DNA of 64,000 nt from the NCBI RefSeq assembly GCF_014197915.1, contig NZ_JACIGK010000013.1, positions 62,001-126,000 on the forward strand, in the 5' to 3' direction. Position numbers and translations under genes: made by a program. The stretch is from Roseospira visakhapatnamensis. Its GTDB lineage: Bacteria > Pseudomonadota > Alphaproteobacteria > Rhodospirillales > Rhodospirillaceae. Of the stretch, positions 27,401 to 36,130 are shown one piece after another (the stretch's first letter is position 1; every line of letters starts with the position of its first letter). The notes under the pieces were generated by a model, which ran no database searches, was not told where the DNA came from, and saw only the letters and a program-made list of their open reading frames with translations.

Positions 27401-29023
27401 GGCGTCGTCCGGCAACAGGTGCGGGTTCTCGCCGGTGTCCAGGGCCATCATCTCGGTCTGCGGATAGGCGGCCTTGAGGCGCGCCTGGGCCTGCGCCAGA
27501 CGCTGCGGCGGGTTCTTGTAGAAGAACTGGGAGCCCAGGTAGACCAGGGGCGCGCGCTCGGGGGCGTCCATGGCATCGAAGGCGGCCACCAGGTGGCGCG
27601 GCTGCAGGTCATGGCCGCCGAGGCCGAAGATGGCGGTGGTCAGGCGCGGCGGCTCGGCCACCGCCGGGATGTCGGCGTGCTGGGCGCCATGGGCGTTCTC
27701 GCGCGCCTTGGCCAGCGCCCGGGTGACGAGGCCGGTCAGGGCGGTGACGTCGGACCGCTCCAGCACCATGACGCCGCGCTTGCCGGCCAGGGCGGCGGCG
27801 ATCTCGGCCTCCGGGAACGGCTGCAACAGCTTGACGGAGATGGAGCCGACCTTGCGGCCCTGCTTGCGCAGGTGATCGACCACGGCCTCGACGTCCTGGG
27901 TGACGGAGCCCAGGCCGATCAGCACGGTCTCGGCGTCATCGGCGCGGTAGCACATGATGGGGCCGTAGTGGCGGCCGGTCATCTCGCCATAGGCGGCCAT
28001 GGCGGCACGCGCCAGACGCGGCACATCGGCGGCGAAGTGGGTGAAGTGGTCGGCCGCGCCGGCCTGGAAATCCGGCTGGTTCTGCACCGGGCCGGTCAGG
28101 CCGGGGTTGTTGACGTCCACCAGGGCGGGGACGCGCTGGCGGGTGCCCTTCTCCCAGGCGTTCAGCCACTGGCGCCGCCAGCGGCCGCGCAGATCCTCGG
28201 GCAGGTGATCCAGGGTCCGGGACAGCAGGGCGCCCTGGGCATCGGTCTCGACGGCCTCGGCGTTGTCGGCCAGGAACGCCTCCAGCGCCGCCAGTCCCTC
28301 GGCCGACATGGCCTCGCGGTGCCGCTCCAGCCAGGCGGTCATCTGATGCACGCGACCCTTGGCGCCGAACAGGATCTCCTGTGCCACGGTGGGCGCCGGC
28401 ATGCGGCCGGCGGGATCGCCCAGGAAGGCCTTCAACAGGTCCGGTTCGGGGAGCACCGCCTCGCTCATCATGTGGCTGGTGGCGAATCCATCCATGGCGT
28501 TGGCCACCGGAATCAGCGAGTCGGCGGCGACCTTGTAGGCGATGGCGGCGAGGTCGGCGGCCTCCTGCGGCGTGGAACCGAACAGAATGGTGTAGCCCGA
28601 CGGCAGCAGGGCATAGACGTCGTCATGGCCGGCCATGACGTTCAGCGAGTGGCGGGACACCACCCGCGCCGCCACCTGCAGCACGAACCCGCCGACCTTC
28701 TTGCCCACGGTCACATAGTGGGATTCCAGGCCGTACAGGATGCCCTGGCTGGACGAGGCATTGGAGATGTACTTGCCGCCGGTCAGGGACGCGCCGAGCG
28801 CTCCGCTCTGCGCCGAGTGCTCGCCCTCGGGCTCGAAGAAGAACGGGTGATGGCCCCAGACGTTACAGCCACCCTTCGCCCGAAATTCCTCGTAGATCTC
28901 GGAAATCTCGGTCGAGGGCGTGATGGGATAGCCGATGACGCCACCACAGACATGGGACATGACATGGGCGACGGCCCCGTTGCCGTTGATGACGGTGGGG
29001 ATCCCTGGAAATGTCGTGCTCAT
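24416..29023 (-). CDS. nifJ: Extended pyruvate:ferredoxin/flavodoxin oxidoreductase (nifJ type)
   Basis: This 1535-residue single-chain 2-oxoacid oxidoreductase oxidises pyruvate (or a related 2-oxoacid) with CoA, passing electrons to ferredoxin or flavodoxin. The order fits PFOR: pyrimidine-domain start with GYPITPSTEISEIYEE, CoA-binding domain, gamma domain (FHSVGGYGTVATGKLL), two ferredoxin clusters at about 843-858 (CTGCLECTLVCPDA) and 976-992 (CSGCLECVTVCAPGA), and the thiamine-diphosphate domain from GGHGACRGCGEAT at ~1044 with GGDGATYDIGFG. Ordinary NifJ is near 1170-1200 residues. The extra ~350 lie after residue ~200, between the clusters and at the C-terminus. Confidence 0.9.
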   Translation of the reverse strand: MSTTFPGIPTVINGNGAVAHVMSHVCGGVIGYPITPSTEISEIYEEFRAKGGCNVWGHHPFFFEPEGEHSAQSGALGASLTGGKYISNASSSQGILYGLESHYVTVGKKVGGFVLQVAARVVSRHSLNVMAGHDDVYALLPSGYTILFGSTPQEAADLAAIAYKVAADSLIPVANAMDGFATSHMMSEAVLPEPDLLKAFLGDPAGRMPAPTVAQEILFGAKGRVHQMTAWLERHREAMSAEGLAALEAFLADNAEAVETDAQGALLSRTLDHLPEDLRGRWRRQWLNAWEKGTRQRVPALVDVNNPGLTGPVQNQPDFQAGAADHFTHFAADVPRLARAAMAAYGEMTGRHYGPIMCYRADDAETVLIGLGSVTQDVEAVVDHLRKQGRKVGSISVKLLQPFPEAEIAAALAGKRGVMVLERSDVTALTGLVTRALAKARENAHGAQHADIPAVAEPPRLTTAIFGLGGHDLQPRHLVAAFDAMDAPERAPLVYLGSQFFYKNPPQRLAQAQARLKAAYPQTEMMALDTGENPHLLPDDAFRIRFHSVGGYGTVATGKLLTDILAGVLDLYSKAAPKYGSEKSGAPTNYYITLSPEPVKITNAEIEDVEIVLSPDHKVFAHTNPLRGLVKGGTFILQSNLSPLEVWRGLSDVARRDIRAKGIHFHVVDAFAVARRHAPSAELETRMMGIAFIGALCGHEARVSHGADEATLLERVREQIVKKFGSKGAAVVEGNMAVIRDGMTATVEVPYDEPAFLDAEQANEAADARTVALSALPCGLGGGCSPSALFDPAYFEDMAGRPFREGTIGESPVMPGAGLFVPPGSGAMKDKGLFRRQVPVFDADKCTGCLECTLVCPDAAMPATVHDIEDLMARGLRALDPAAPETIALSEHMDALCAGIRDVFKAAGNKPKALDVAFVEAAAAVIPADAGLADAVARVTDALAAYPVSKTAVFYSQIERSKPGAGGLFSVALDPWKCSGCLECVTVCAPGALEQREQDEPLVEMLRDRFETWAELPNTASRFTGTLTGAQAKRLILDRDTYYSTTGGHGACRGCGEATAIRLVMAASHALHQKERTAQIAEIEGLLDGLTAKLETVPADDAARRARIESALGTLETTLYRLECGPTGNGPASNLVANATGCSSVYSSTFPFTQYRDPWVNSLFQDTPAVAKGLFEGVSADVTVEYKAMRIAELELADAYDPAEHDTLFRHFGWDGFSVTERQRMPAVFSVGGDGATYDIGFGALSRVLATRTPIKMVVLNTGSYSNTGGQASTASLTAQDSDLSRVGAAHAGKEDGRKELALLAVFHPRVMVVQTAIGLQAHFLKSILAALTHTSSPAIMDIYTPCQGEQGIGDAVASEHARLAVRARVCPVFVHDPEAGDSLAERLSLAGNPDVDRDWSTHILTYTDADGQPQTLKVPVTPADFARQEGRFRKQVSARPLADAVDGVPVHEYIDLTEDERVGKTPFTWDVQADTLVRLPVSAPIVQLVEERRRHWRLLQALAGQDLARLEASHRKEIEAFKAQATKDGLLETV

Positions 29024-30155
29024 CCTTGTCTATCCCATTTGGTTCAGGGGGCGGCGACTCGGCGGTCCGGTCCCGGCCCCGGCATGTGTGGTGCCCGATC
29101 GGCTGATGGTTGGTCGCGATCCAGCGCCCCGCCCCGGATGCCCGCAGGGGACATCATCACACCCGGACGCGTCATCCACAGGTGGCGCGGTCGGCGGGGA
29201 TGCTGCGATGCGAAATCATGATGTTACGTGTAGCCGAATGCCCCTGATAATAATAGTGTCGAATTTCGGCCGATCAGGAAGGATTTCTTCGTTATTGCGG
29301 CGCCATTGATCGACCTCGCCATCCTATAGGTGCGCCGCACCATTCCGGTATCGGGCCGACCCGCGTGAGCCACGGATCGCCCCGGCGCAACGGGTTGGCA
29401 TCGCCATGGTGACTCTTGGCCGGGTCACTTCGGGTCTTGTTGTTTGTGGTTCGAGTCGGCGACTCGATCAGGGTCCGCCTCTCGCGCGCCGACAACGGTC
29501 GTCCGGACGCCATCACGTCCCGTCGGTGCCCAGCGTCCAGTCCGCCCTCTGCCCTGGCGTCGGGTTGGACCGGCCGATCCTGCCATACTTCGCCCATACG
29601 AAGCGTCAGTGTACCCGATTCCATCCCTTTTTTGCGTACGCTCGTCGGGTCCGGGATGCAATGCGATTCGACTCCAGGGCGATTCGACTCCAGGGCGATT
29701 TGACTCCAGGGCGACTTGACTCTCGGGAGACGTGAGCTCTTCGGCGATTTCTCGGCTGTGCGTCTTCCGTCGGGGGCGCCCGGTGCCGCGGATCCGATCG
29801 GCGCGATCGTCGCCTCCCTTCACCCCTGGCACGTTCCATGCCAGCCGCCTTTGGTCGCGAGGGTCGGGCACGACACCCATCACCACCCGCGAAACGAAAG
29901 GGGCGGTGCCGGGACCACGTCGGCCATCCGACAAAGACCGTCGCGTCTCGTATCGGATGGTTCCGTTTCGAACACGCCGGCCGAACCGACAGGGGGCGGG
30001 ATCGGGGCCGCCGGATCATGTCCGGAGGAAGCCGCGCATGAGGCCGGCGTCGATCCCCCCTCACGCGCGCCGCCCCGTCCTACCGAGCTTTGACACCCGA
30101 GCCCCGGCGCGGGCACACTCCGCATCCGCACCCGCCCCGATCCAGGAGTCCCGCG
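29024..30155. other. 1.1-kb region without a recognisable gene
   Basis: No reading frame here looks like real protein; frames are Arg/Pro-rich. The nifJ-proximal part (about 29215-29310) is relatively AT-rich and probably holds the nifJ promoter. A perfect 8-bp palindrome, TCGAGTCG-G-CGACTCGA, lies at 29451-29467, and a 4 x 16-bp tandem repeat at 29663-29726. A 6-bp inverted repeat CTGGCA/TGCCAG lies at about 29826-29843. No tRNA fold was found. Confidence 0.6.
29663..29726 (+). repeat. Tandem repeat, 16 bp x 4
   Basis: The unit GCGATTCGACTCCAGG is present twice exactly (29663-29678, 29679-29694), then with one change (29695-29710) and with four changes (29711-29726). The copies degrade in order from left to right. 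The core CGACTC also occurs in the palindrome at 29451-29467. The repeat lies in a non-coding stretch between divergent nifJ and pncA; it may be a reiterated protein-binding site or a slippage product. Confidence 0.85.
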
Positions 30156-30788
30156 ATGCCCGCCCTTGCCGACGACACCGCCCTGGTCATCATCGACGTC
30201 CAGACCGACTTCTGCCCCGGTGGCGCCCTCGCCGTCGCCGACGGGGACGCGGTGGTGCCCATCCTCAACCGCCTGTCCGCCCTGTTCGGCACGGTGGTCC
30301 TGACGCAGGACTGGCACCCGGCGGGCCACGCCTCGTTCGCGTCGGGCCACCCGGGCGCGGCGCCGTTCTCCATGACCGCGATGCCCTACGGCCCGCAGGT
30401 GCTATGGCCGGACCACTGCGTCCAGGGCACGCCCGGCGCGGCCTTCCACCCCGACCTGGACGTGACCCGGGCGCAGATGATCGTGCGCAAGGGCTTCCGC
30501 CCGGACATCGATTCCTACTCGGCCTTTTTCGAAAACGACCGCGCGACCGCCACCGGCCTCGCCGGATACCTGGCGGATCGCGGCATCCGCCACGTCGTCC
30601 TGGGCGGCCTGGCGACCGACTTCTGCGTCCGCTACTCCGCCCTGGACGGGCGCGCGGTCGGCCTGGCCGTGACCCTGGTGGAGGACGCCTGCCGGGCCAT
30701 CGACCTGGACGGCTCGCGGGACGCGGCCATGGCCGAGATGCGCGGCGCGGGTGTCGCCATCGCCACCGCCGACGCTCTGGTCGGGTGA
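30156..30788 (+). CDS. pncA: Nicotinamidase
   Basis: This 210-residue cytosolic amidohydrolase converts nicotinamide to nicotinate for NAD salvage. The catalytic triad is Asp14 (VIIDVQTDFCPGG), Lys112 (VRKGF) and Cys157 (GLATDFCVRY). Metal ligands Asp52, His54 and His58 are in TQDWHPAGHASF. The blocks MPYGPQVLWPDHCVQGT and DSYSAFFEND are typical of PncA. I chose ATG 30156 because CAGGAG lies eight bases before it. nadE lies 28 kb away in the window. The GNAT gene follows after two bases. Confidence 0.95.
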   Translation: MPALADDTALVIIDVQTDFCPGGALAVADGDAVVPILNRLSALFGTVVLTQDWHPAGHASFASGHPGAAPFSMTAMPYGPQVLWPDHCVQGTPGAAFHPDLDVTRAQMIVRKGFRPDIDSYSAFFENDRATATGLAGYLADRGIRHVVLGGLATDFCVRYSALDGRAVGLAVTLVEDACRAIDLDGSRDAAMAEMRGAGVAIATADALVG

Positions 30789-30790
30789 TC

Positions 30791-31324
30791 ATGACCGAGA
30801 CGCCCAGGCACGACGGCCCGTTCGAGATCATCGCGCCGTGCGCGACCGATGCTCCCGAGGTGTCGGTGCTGTGGTGTGCGTCGATCGAACGCCTGTGTGT
30901 GCGGGATCACCAGGGGCGCCCGGACATCCTGCGAGCCTGGACCGAAAACAAGACTCCAGAGCATCTGTCGGCTGCCTTTACCGATCCCACGCTGACGTGG
31001 CGGGCGGCGCGGCACGGCCCATCCGGCGCGATCGCCGGCGTGGGCCTGCTGGGTCCGGAGGGCATCATCCGTGCCGTCTATGTTCATCCAGCGTTCGTCG
31101 GCCAGGGTGTCGGCGGCCTGTTGCTCCAGATCCTGGAACGGGCCGCGATCGCCGCCGGCCATGACGCGGTGACCCTGGAGAGCACCGAGACAGGCCACGG
31201 CTTCTACCAGGCCCATGGCTACGTTCAGACCGGGCCGGCGGTCGGGTGTTTCGGTGTGCCGGCCCGGCCGATGCGCAAAGCGCTGAGCCCGACCGACCCT
31301 CAGTCTGGCCGATCGGCCTCGTAG
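30791..31324 (+). CDS. GNAT-family N-acetyltransferase
   Basis: This 177-residue acyltransferase has the GNAT acetyl-CoA loop in VHPAFVGQGVGGLLLQILE, preceded by the beta strand IIRAVYVHP and followed by VTLESTETGHGFYQAHGYVQTG. These blocks match small-molecule acetyltransferases of the YafP/ElaA-like kind. It starts two bases after pncA and is probably co-transcribed. The last 25 bases overlap the 3' end of the convergent AhpD-like gene. The substrate is unknown. Confidence 0.88.
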   Translation: MTETPRHDGPFEIIAPCATDAPEVSVLWCASIERLCVRDHQGRPDILRAWTENKTPEHLSAAFTDPTLTWRAARHGPSGAIAGVGLLGPEGIIRAVYVHPAFVGQGVGGLLLQILERAAIAAGHDAVTLESTETGHGFYQAHGYVQTGPAVGCFGVPARPMRKALSPTDPQSGRSAS

Positions 31325-31710
31325 ACCGCGTCCACCGGAATGTGCAGGCCGTTCAACAGGGCGTTCAGGCGCGAGGCGGTCCCCACAACCCGCAGCAGGT
31401 CGGCGTGTTCGGCCTCGGTCATGCCCTTGGCCCGGGCCGCCGCCGTGTGCGAGTGGGTGCAGTAGTCGCAGCCGTTGGCGATGGAGACGGCCACATAGAC
31501 CATCTCCTTGGTCTTCGGGTCCAGCGCCGAGGGCGTGGCCATCACCGCCTTGATGTCCGCCCACACCTGCTCCAGCAGCGCCGGGTCGAAGGCCAGATAG
31601 CGCCAGACGTTGTTGATGAAGTCCGTGCCTCGAGTGGCGCGGATGTCATCGAAGACCGCCTTGACGCGCGGATCGCGCTCGGGGTCTTCGGGCGGACGGA
31701 CAGTGGCCAT
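31300..31710 (-). CDS. Carboxymuconolactone decarboxylase / AhpD-like protein
   Basis: This 136-residue protein belongs to the AhpD-like alpha-helical family. The redox motif CDYCTHSHTAAA (CxxC followed by His) suggests a thiol peroxidase or disulfide reductase activity rather than a true decarboxylase. I chose ATG 31710 because GGAG lies nine bases upstream; an ATG five codons earlier lacks such a site. It lies downstream of pheT on the same strand with a 50-bp gap. Confidence 0.9.
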   Translation of the reverse strand: MATVRPPEDPERDPRVKAVFDDIRATRGTDFINNVWRYLAFDPALLEQVWADIKAVMATPSALDPKTKEMVYVAVSIANGCDYCTHSHTAAARAKGMTEAEHADLLRVVGTASRLNALLNGLHIPVDAVYEADRPD

Positions 31711-31761
31711 GAGGGGATCTCCCATGATCGAAGGACGGCGGTCGGGCGGTGGGACCGCCCC

Positions 31762-34170
31762 CTATCCGCGTAGTTCCGCGCCGGTGGCCTTGGCGACGGC
31801 GGCCACGACCTTCTTGCCCGCGGCCTCGATCTCGTCGTCGGTCAGGGTGCGGTCGCGGGGCTGCAAGGTGACGCACAGAGCGACGGACTTGCGCCCGGGC
31901 TCCAGCCGTTCGCCCTGGTAGACGTCGAACACCGACACGTCGGCGATCAGGGTCTTGTCGGCGCCCCTGGCGGCGCGCACCAGGGCCTGGGCGGCAACGT
32001 CCTCGTCCATCAGGAAGGCGAAATCGCGCTCCACCGGCTGGAAGGCGCTGGCCTTCAGCAGCGGCCGGGCCTTGGTGGGCCGGGCCTTGGGCTCGGGCAC
32101 GGCCTCCAGGAACACCTCGAACGCGGTCATCGGCCCCTTCACGTCCAGCGTCTTGAGCACGCCGGGATGCAGGTCGCCGAACCAGGCCAGCACCGTCGGT
32201 CCCAGCTTCAACGCGCCGGACCGTCCCGGATGGTACCAGGCCGGCGCCTCCGCCACGCATTGCAGGCTGGCCACCGGCGCGCCCGCCGCCTCCAGCGCGG
32301 CCAGGGCGTCGGCCTTGGCGTCGAAGGCGTCCACGGCGCGCGGCGCCACGTCCCAGTGACGCGGGCCGCTGACCCCGGCGCGCAGGCCGGCGGCGACCAT
32401 GGCCTGCTCGCCCGGCTCACCGCCGTGGAACTGCGGCCCCACCTCGAACAGCGCAGCGTTGGGGATACCGCGATCGGCGTTGCGCTGCGCCGCCGTCGCC
32501 AGATTGGGCAGCATCGACGGCCGCATGGCGTCCAACTCGCTGCTGATGGGATTGGCCAGGTCCAGCGCCGGCTGGCCGCCCCCGAACGCCGCCGCGTGGC
32601 CCCTGGGCAAGAACGACCAGGTCACGCATTCGTCCAGGCCGCGCGCGGCCAGCGTCCGCCGGGTGGCCACGCGCCGGACCTGCGCCCCGGTCAGCACCGG
32701 CTTGGGCATGGGATCACGGGGCAGCGACACGGTGGAAATGCGGTCGAACCCGTAGACGCGGGCCACCTCCTCCACCAAGTCGTGCTCGCCGGTGATGTCC
32801 ATCCGCCAAGAGGGCACGATCACGGTCAGCGCGCCATCCTCGTTCTCGGCCAGGACCTCGCAGCCGAGGTCCTCGAGGATCCGCCGGCACTCGGCCCCGG
32901 TCACCGACAGCCCGCACAGCCGCCGCACCCGCATGGGATTCAGCGACACCTCGGTGCGCCAGGCCGGCACGGCGCCCTCGATCACCAGATGCGACGCCTC
33001 ACCGCCACACCAGTCCAGGATCAAGCGCGTGCCCATCTCGGCGCCCATGATGGCGCTTTCCGGGTCCACGCCACGCTCGAACCGGTAGCGGGCATCGCTC
33101 TCCAGCCCCAAGCGGCGGCCGGTGGCGGCGACGCGGCGAGCGTCGAACAGGGCGCTCTCCAGGAAGACATTGACGGTCTCCCCGGTGCAACCGCTGTGCA
33201 GGCCGCCCATGACACCACCAAGGGCCTGGGGACCGGCGTCGTCGGCGATGACCACGTCGGCGGACGTCAGCGAGTACGTCTTCTCGTCCAGCGCCACCAT
33301 GGTCTCGCCGGACCGCGCGAAGCGGGGATGCATGTCGCCGGTCAGCCTGTCGGCGTCGAACACATGCAGCGGCCGGCCGAACTGCAAGGAGATGAGGTTG
33401 GTCACATCCACCAGCGCCGAGATGGGCCGCAGGCCGACGGCCGTCAGCCGGTCCTTGACCCACTGCGGGCTCTCGCCGTTCGTCACGCCCCGGATGAAGC
33501 GCCCCACGAACAGCGGACAGGCCTCGCGATCGGCCTTGTCAAAGCCATGGCTGATCCGCACCGGGCTGTCGAAGGTTCCGGGCACGGGCTCGACGGTCAG
33601 CGGTTTCAGGGTGCCCAGGCCGGAGGCCGCGAGATCCCGGGCCACACCGCGCACCCCCAGGCAGTCGGCCCGGTTGGGGGTGATGGCGATGTCGATGACC
33701 GGGTCCAGCGGCAGCACGTCGGCGACACTCATGCCCAGGGGCGCGTCGGCGGGCAGTTCGATGATGCCGCTGTGATCGTCTCCCAGGCCCAGTTCCCGGG
33801 ACGAACACAGCATGCCCTCGCTGTCCACGCCCCGGATGCGGCCGGTCTTCAGCACCTGGCCGCTCTCGGGGATGGTCATGCCCGGGCGCGCCAGCACCCC
33901 CTTGAGGCCGGCGCGGGCGTTGGGCGCCCCGCAGACGATGCGCAGGTCCCGGCCGCCATCGCCGGTGCGCACGGTGCACACCTTCAGCCGGTCGGCGTCG
34001 GGATGCTTCTCGGCGGTCACCACCTCGGCCACCGTGAACGGCGCGAGCACGGTGCGCAGGTCGGTGACCTCCTCCACCTCCAGGCCCAGCATGGTGAGGC
34101 GGTCGGCGATGGCCTCCAGCGGCGCGTCGGTTTCCAGATGCTCCTTGAGCCAGGACAGGGTGAACTTCAT
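31762..34170 (-). CDS. pheT: Phenylalanyl-tRNA synthetase beta subunit
   Basis: This 802-residue subunit forms the alpha2-beta2 enzyme that charges tRNA-Phe. Order: N-terminal [14 protein letters not shown], a tRNA-binding OB fold ([20 protein letters not shown]), B3/B4 editing domain ([17 protein letters not shown] region), B5, the catalytic-like module and a C-terminal anticodon-binding ferredoxin-fold domain ([16 protein letters not shown]). ATG 34170 overlaps the pheS stop by four bases, so subunits are coupled. Length is typical. An in-frame extension upstream lies inside pheS and is not used. Confidence 0.96.
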   Translation of the reverse strand: MKFTLSWLKEHLETDAPLEAIADRLTMLGLEVEEVTDLRTVLAPFTVAEVVTAEKHPDADRLKVCTVRTGDGGRDLRIVCGAPNARAGLKGVLARPGMTIPESGQVLKTGRIRGVDSEGMLCSSRELGLGDDHSGIIELPADAPLGMSVADVLPLDPVIDIAITPNRADCLGVRGVARDLAASGLGTLKPLTVEPVPGTFDSPVRISHGFDKADREACPLFVGRFIRGVTNGESPQWVKDRLTAVGLRPISALVDVTNLISLQFGRPLHVFDADRLTGDMHPRFARSGETMVALDEKTYSLTSADVVIADDAGPQALGGVMGGLHSGCTGETVNVFLESALFDARRVAATGRRLGLESDARYRFERGVDPESAIMGAEMGTRLILDWCGGEASHLVIEGAVPAWRTEVSLNPMRVRRLCGLSVTGAECRRILEDLGCEVLAENEDGALTVIVPSWRMDITGEHDLVEEVARVYGFDRISTVSLPRDPMPKPVLTGAQVRRVATRRTLAARGLDECVTWSFLPRGHAAAFGGGQPALDLANPISSELDAMRPSMLPNLATAAQRNADRGIPNAALFEVGPQFHGGEPGEQAMVAAGLRAGVSGPRHWDVAPRAVDAFDAKADALAALEAAGAPVASLQCVAEAPAWYHPGRSGALKLGPTVLAWFGDLHPGVLKTLDVKGPMTAFEVFLEAVPEPKARPTKARPLLKASAFQPVERDFAFLMDEDVAAQALVRAARGADKTLIADVSVFDVYQGERLEPGRKSVALCVTLQPRDRTLTDDEIEAAGKKVVAAVAKATGAELRG

Positions 34171-35243
34171 CGGGCCAGCCCTCCATGCAACGTCGGCACG
34201 TCGAGCGCCGCGAACCCGTAATGGCGCAACCACCGAAGATCGGAGTCGAAGAAGGTCCGCAGGTCGGGAATGCCGTACTTCAGCATGGCGATGCGTTCCA
34301 GGCCGACGCCGAAGGCGAAGCCCTGCACCTCCTCCGGGTCCAGCCCACAGGCGCGCAACACATTGGGATGCACCATCCCGCACCCCAGGATCTCCAGCCA
34401 GTCGTCGCCGACGCCGATGCGCAGTTCGCCACCCTTGCGGGAACAGCGAATGTCCACCTCCGCGGAGGGCTCCGTGAACGGAAAGAACGACGGCCGGAAG
34501 CGCATGGGGACGTCATCGACCTCGAAGTACGCCTGCACGAACTCTTGCAGGCAGCCCTTCAGGTGCCCCATGTGCGTGGTCTGGTCGAGCACCAGACCCT
34601 CGAACTGATGGAACATGGGCGTGTGCGTCATGTCGGAATCGCTGCGGTAGGTGCGCCCCGGCGCCAGGATACGGATCGGCGGCGCCTGGTTGAGCATGGT
34701 GCGCACCTGCACCGGAGAAGTGTGGGTGCGGAGCACGTGACGCGTGCCATCCGCCCGCTCCGGCAGGAAGAAGGTGTCGTGCATCTCCCGCGCCGGATGG
34801 CCGGGCGGAAAGTTCAGGGCGGTGAAGTTGTGGAAGTCATCCTCGATGTCCGGTCCCTCGGCCACCGCGAAGCCCATCTGTCCGAAGATGGCCACGACCT
34901 CGTCCCAGGTCTGGCTGATGGGATGGACGGCCCCGCTCCGCGCCGGCCGCGCGGGCAGTGTGACATCGACGCGCTCGCGGCCCAGGCGGGCCTCCAGCTC
35001 GGCCGCCTCCAGGGCGGCGCGGCGGCCCTCGATGGTCTGGACGATGGCGTCCTTGACCCGGTTCATCTGCTGTCCGGCCGCCTTGCGGGTTTCCGGATCC
35101 ATGCCGCCCAGGGACTTCATCAGGGCGGTGACGCGCCCCTTCTTGCCAAGGGCCGCGACACGGGTCTCCTCCAGGGCGGCCAGGTCGGGCGCGGCGGCGA
35201 TGGCGGCGACCACCTCGGCGCGCAATGTCTCCAGGTCTTCCAT
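34167..35243 (-). CDS. pheS: Phenylalanyl-tRNA synthetase alpha subunit
   Basis: This 358-residue catalytic subunit is a class II synthetase. An N-terminal coiled coil ([23 protein letters not shown] in part) is followed by motif 1 in [19 protein letters not shown], motif 2 in [14 protein letters not shown] and [17 protein letters not shown], and motif 3 in [16 protein letters not shown]. The start is the ATG at 35243, at the family's usual N-terminus. It is followed by pheT with an ATGA overlap and preceded by rplT after a 250-bp gap that holds a hairpin. Confidence 0.96.
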   Translation of the reverse strand: MEDLETLRAEVVAAIAAAPDLAALEETRVAALGKKGRVTALMKSLGGMDPETRKAAGQQMNRVKDAIVQTIEGRRAALEAAELEARLGRERVDVTLPARPARSGAVHPISQTWDEVVAIFGQMGFAVAEGPDIEDDFHNFTALNFPPGHPAREMHDTFFLPERADGTRHVLRTHTSPVQVRTMLNQAPPIRILAPGRTYRSDSDMTHTPMFHQFEGLVLDQTTHMGHLKGCLQEFVQAYFEVDDVPMRFRPSFFPFTEPSAEVDIRCSRKGGELRIGVGDDWLEILGCGMVHPNVLRACGLDPEEVQGFAFGVGLERIAMLKYGIPDLRTFFDSDLRWLRHYGFAALDVPTLHGGLAR

Positions 35244-35399
35244 GGATACTCCCGTCAACGGCGATAGGGGTGCGGGGGATACGGGTCGCGCGAGACCCGG
35301 ACCCGGGCGTCGGATAGCACTCGGCCCTCGCCGAGAACAAGGCGCGGCGCCGAGCCGTGCCGCGCCCTTCGCATGAGAGAGATGCATCGGACGCATGAA

Positions 35400-35423
35400 G
35401 GCCGCCTCGTCACCGGGGCGGCC
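35400..35423 (-). terminator. Hairpin between rplT and pheS, possible attenuator
   Basis: GGCCGCC at 35400-35406 pairs with GGCGGCC at 35417-35423. On the minus strand it is followed by TTCATGCG, with no long U-run. It may reduce read-through from rplT into pheST or act in an attenuator. I found no Phe-rich leader peptide near it, so classic phe attenuation is not supported. Confidence 0.4.
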
Positions 35424-35491
35424 CTCGCGAAACGGCGGGCGACCCTGGCCCCGTCACGACAGGGCCGGGCTGCTCCGAAGGGGGGACTGCG

Positions 35492-35848
35492 TCAGTCGCG
35501 CGCCGCCTGGGCCTGCTCACACAGCTTGCCAAACGCGTCCGGCTCGTGCACCGCCAGGTCGGCCAGAACCTTGCGGTCGAGATCGATGCCGGCCTTCTTG
35601 AGACCGTCGATCAAGCGGCTGTAGGTCATGCCATGCTGGCGCGCGCCGGCATTGATGCGCTGGATCCACAGGCTGCGGAAGTCACGCTTCTTCTGGCGGC
35701 GGTCGCGATAGGCGTACTGAAGGCCCTTTTCGACCTTCTCGATGGCGATGCGGTAGTTGGTGGAATGGCGGCCGCGGTAGCCCTTGGCCAGCTTCAGGAT
35801 CTTCTTGTGGCGGGCATGGCTGGTGGTGCCGCCCTTGACGCGGGACAT
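35492..35848 (-). CDS. rplT: 50S ribosomal protein L20
   Basis: This 118-residue basic protein matches L20 throughout: [48 protein letters not shown] and [27 protein letters not shown] in consecutive parts. It binds 23S rRNA early in 50S assembly and in many bacteria represses its own operon. CAGGAG precedes the ATG. It lies between rpmI and pheST on the minus strand. Confidence 0.97.
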   Translation of the reverse strand: MSRVKGGTTSHARHKKILKLAKGYRGRHSTNYRIAIEKVEKGLQYAYRDRRQKKRDFRSLWIQRINAGARQHGMTYSRLIDGLKKAGIDLDRKVLADLAVHEPDAFGKLCEQAQAARD

Positions 35849-35926
35849 GGCGCTCTACTCCTGACGAAACGAACAAACCGGAACGGGACCGAGGCGCGGG
35901 GCGCCGTCGGTCGGATCAACGCGCGC

Positions 35927-36130
35927 TTAGCGGCCGTACGGCAGGAAGTTGCGCTTGATGATGGTCGTGTCCGCGTCGCACAGAATCATCGTGCCGCGCG
36001 CCTGCCGCTTCATCTTCTGCGGCTTGTTGCGGAGCATGTGCCGCTTGTAGGCCACATTGGCCCGCACCTTGCCGGTGCCGGTCAGCCGAAAGCGCTTCTT
36101 CGCCGCGCTCTTGGTCTTCATCTTGGGCAT
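35927..36130 (-). CDS. rpmI: 50S ribosomal protein L35
   Basis: This 67-residue basic protein matches L35: MPKMKTKSAAKKRFRLTGTG at the N-terminus, then KRHMLRNKPQKMKRQARG. It is the first gene of the rpmI-rplT-pheST transcript. The usual infC neighbour is absent: the next gene upstream is a divergent histidine kinase. A sigma70-like promoter lies about 170 bp upstream, so the message has a long leader that could carry L20 autoregulation. Confidence 0.96.
   Translation of the reverse strand: MPKMKTKSAAKKRFRLTGTGKVRANVAYKRHMLRNKPQKMKRQARGTMILCDADTTIIKRNFLPYGR

Noticed and set aside
29440-29470. GGTTCGAGTC resembling a tRNA T-loop
   Set aside because: Flanks do not pair as a T-stem; the signal is explained by the 17-bp palindrome.
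29826-29843. TGGCAC-N5-ATGCC resembling a sigma54 promoter
   Set aside because: It fits only the GG-N10-GC core, is part of a symmetric CTGGCA/TGCCAG repeat and is 310 bp from the nearest start (pncA), a gene with no expected sigma54 control.
29425-30064. Several open frames of 90-170 codons on both strands in the nifJ-pncA gap
   Set aside because: All are Arg/Pro/Ser-rich shadow-type frames without ribosome-binding sites or family motifs.
35340-35400. Possible Phe leader peptide before pheS
   Set aside because: The short in-frame stretch on the minus strand starting near 35396 has no phenylalanine codons and simply extends the pheS frame.
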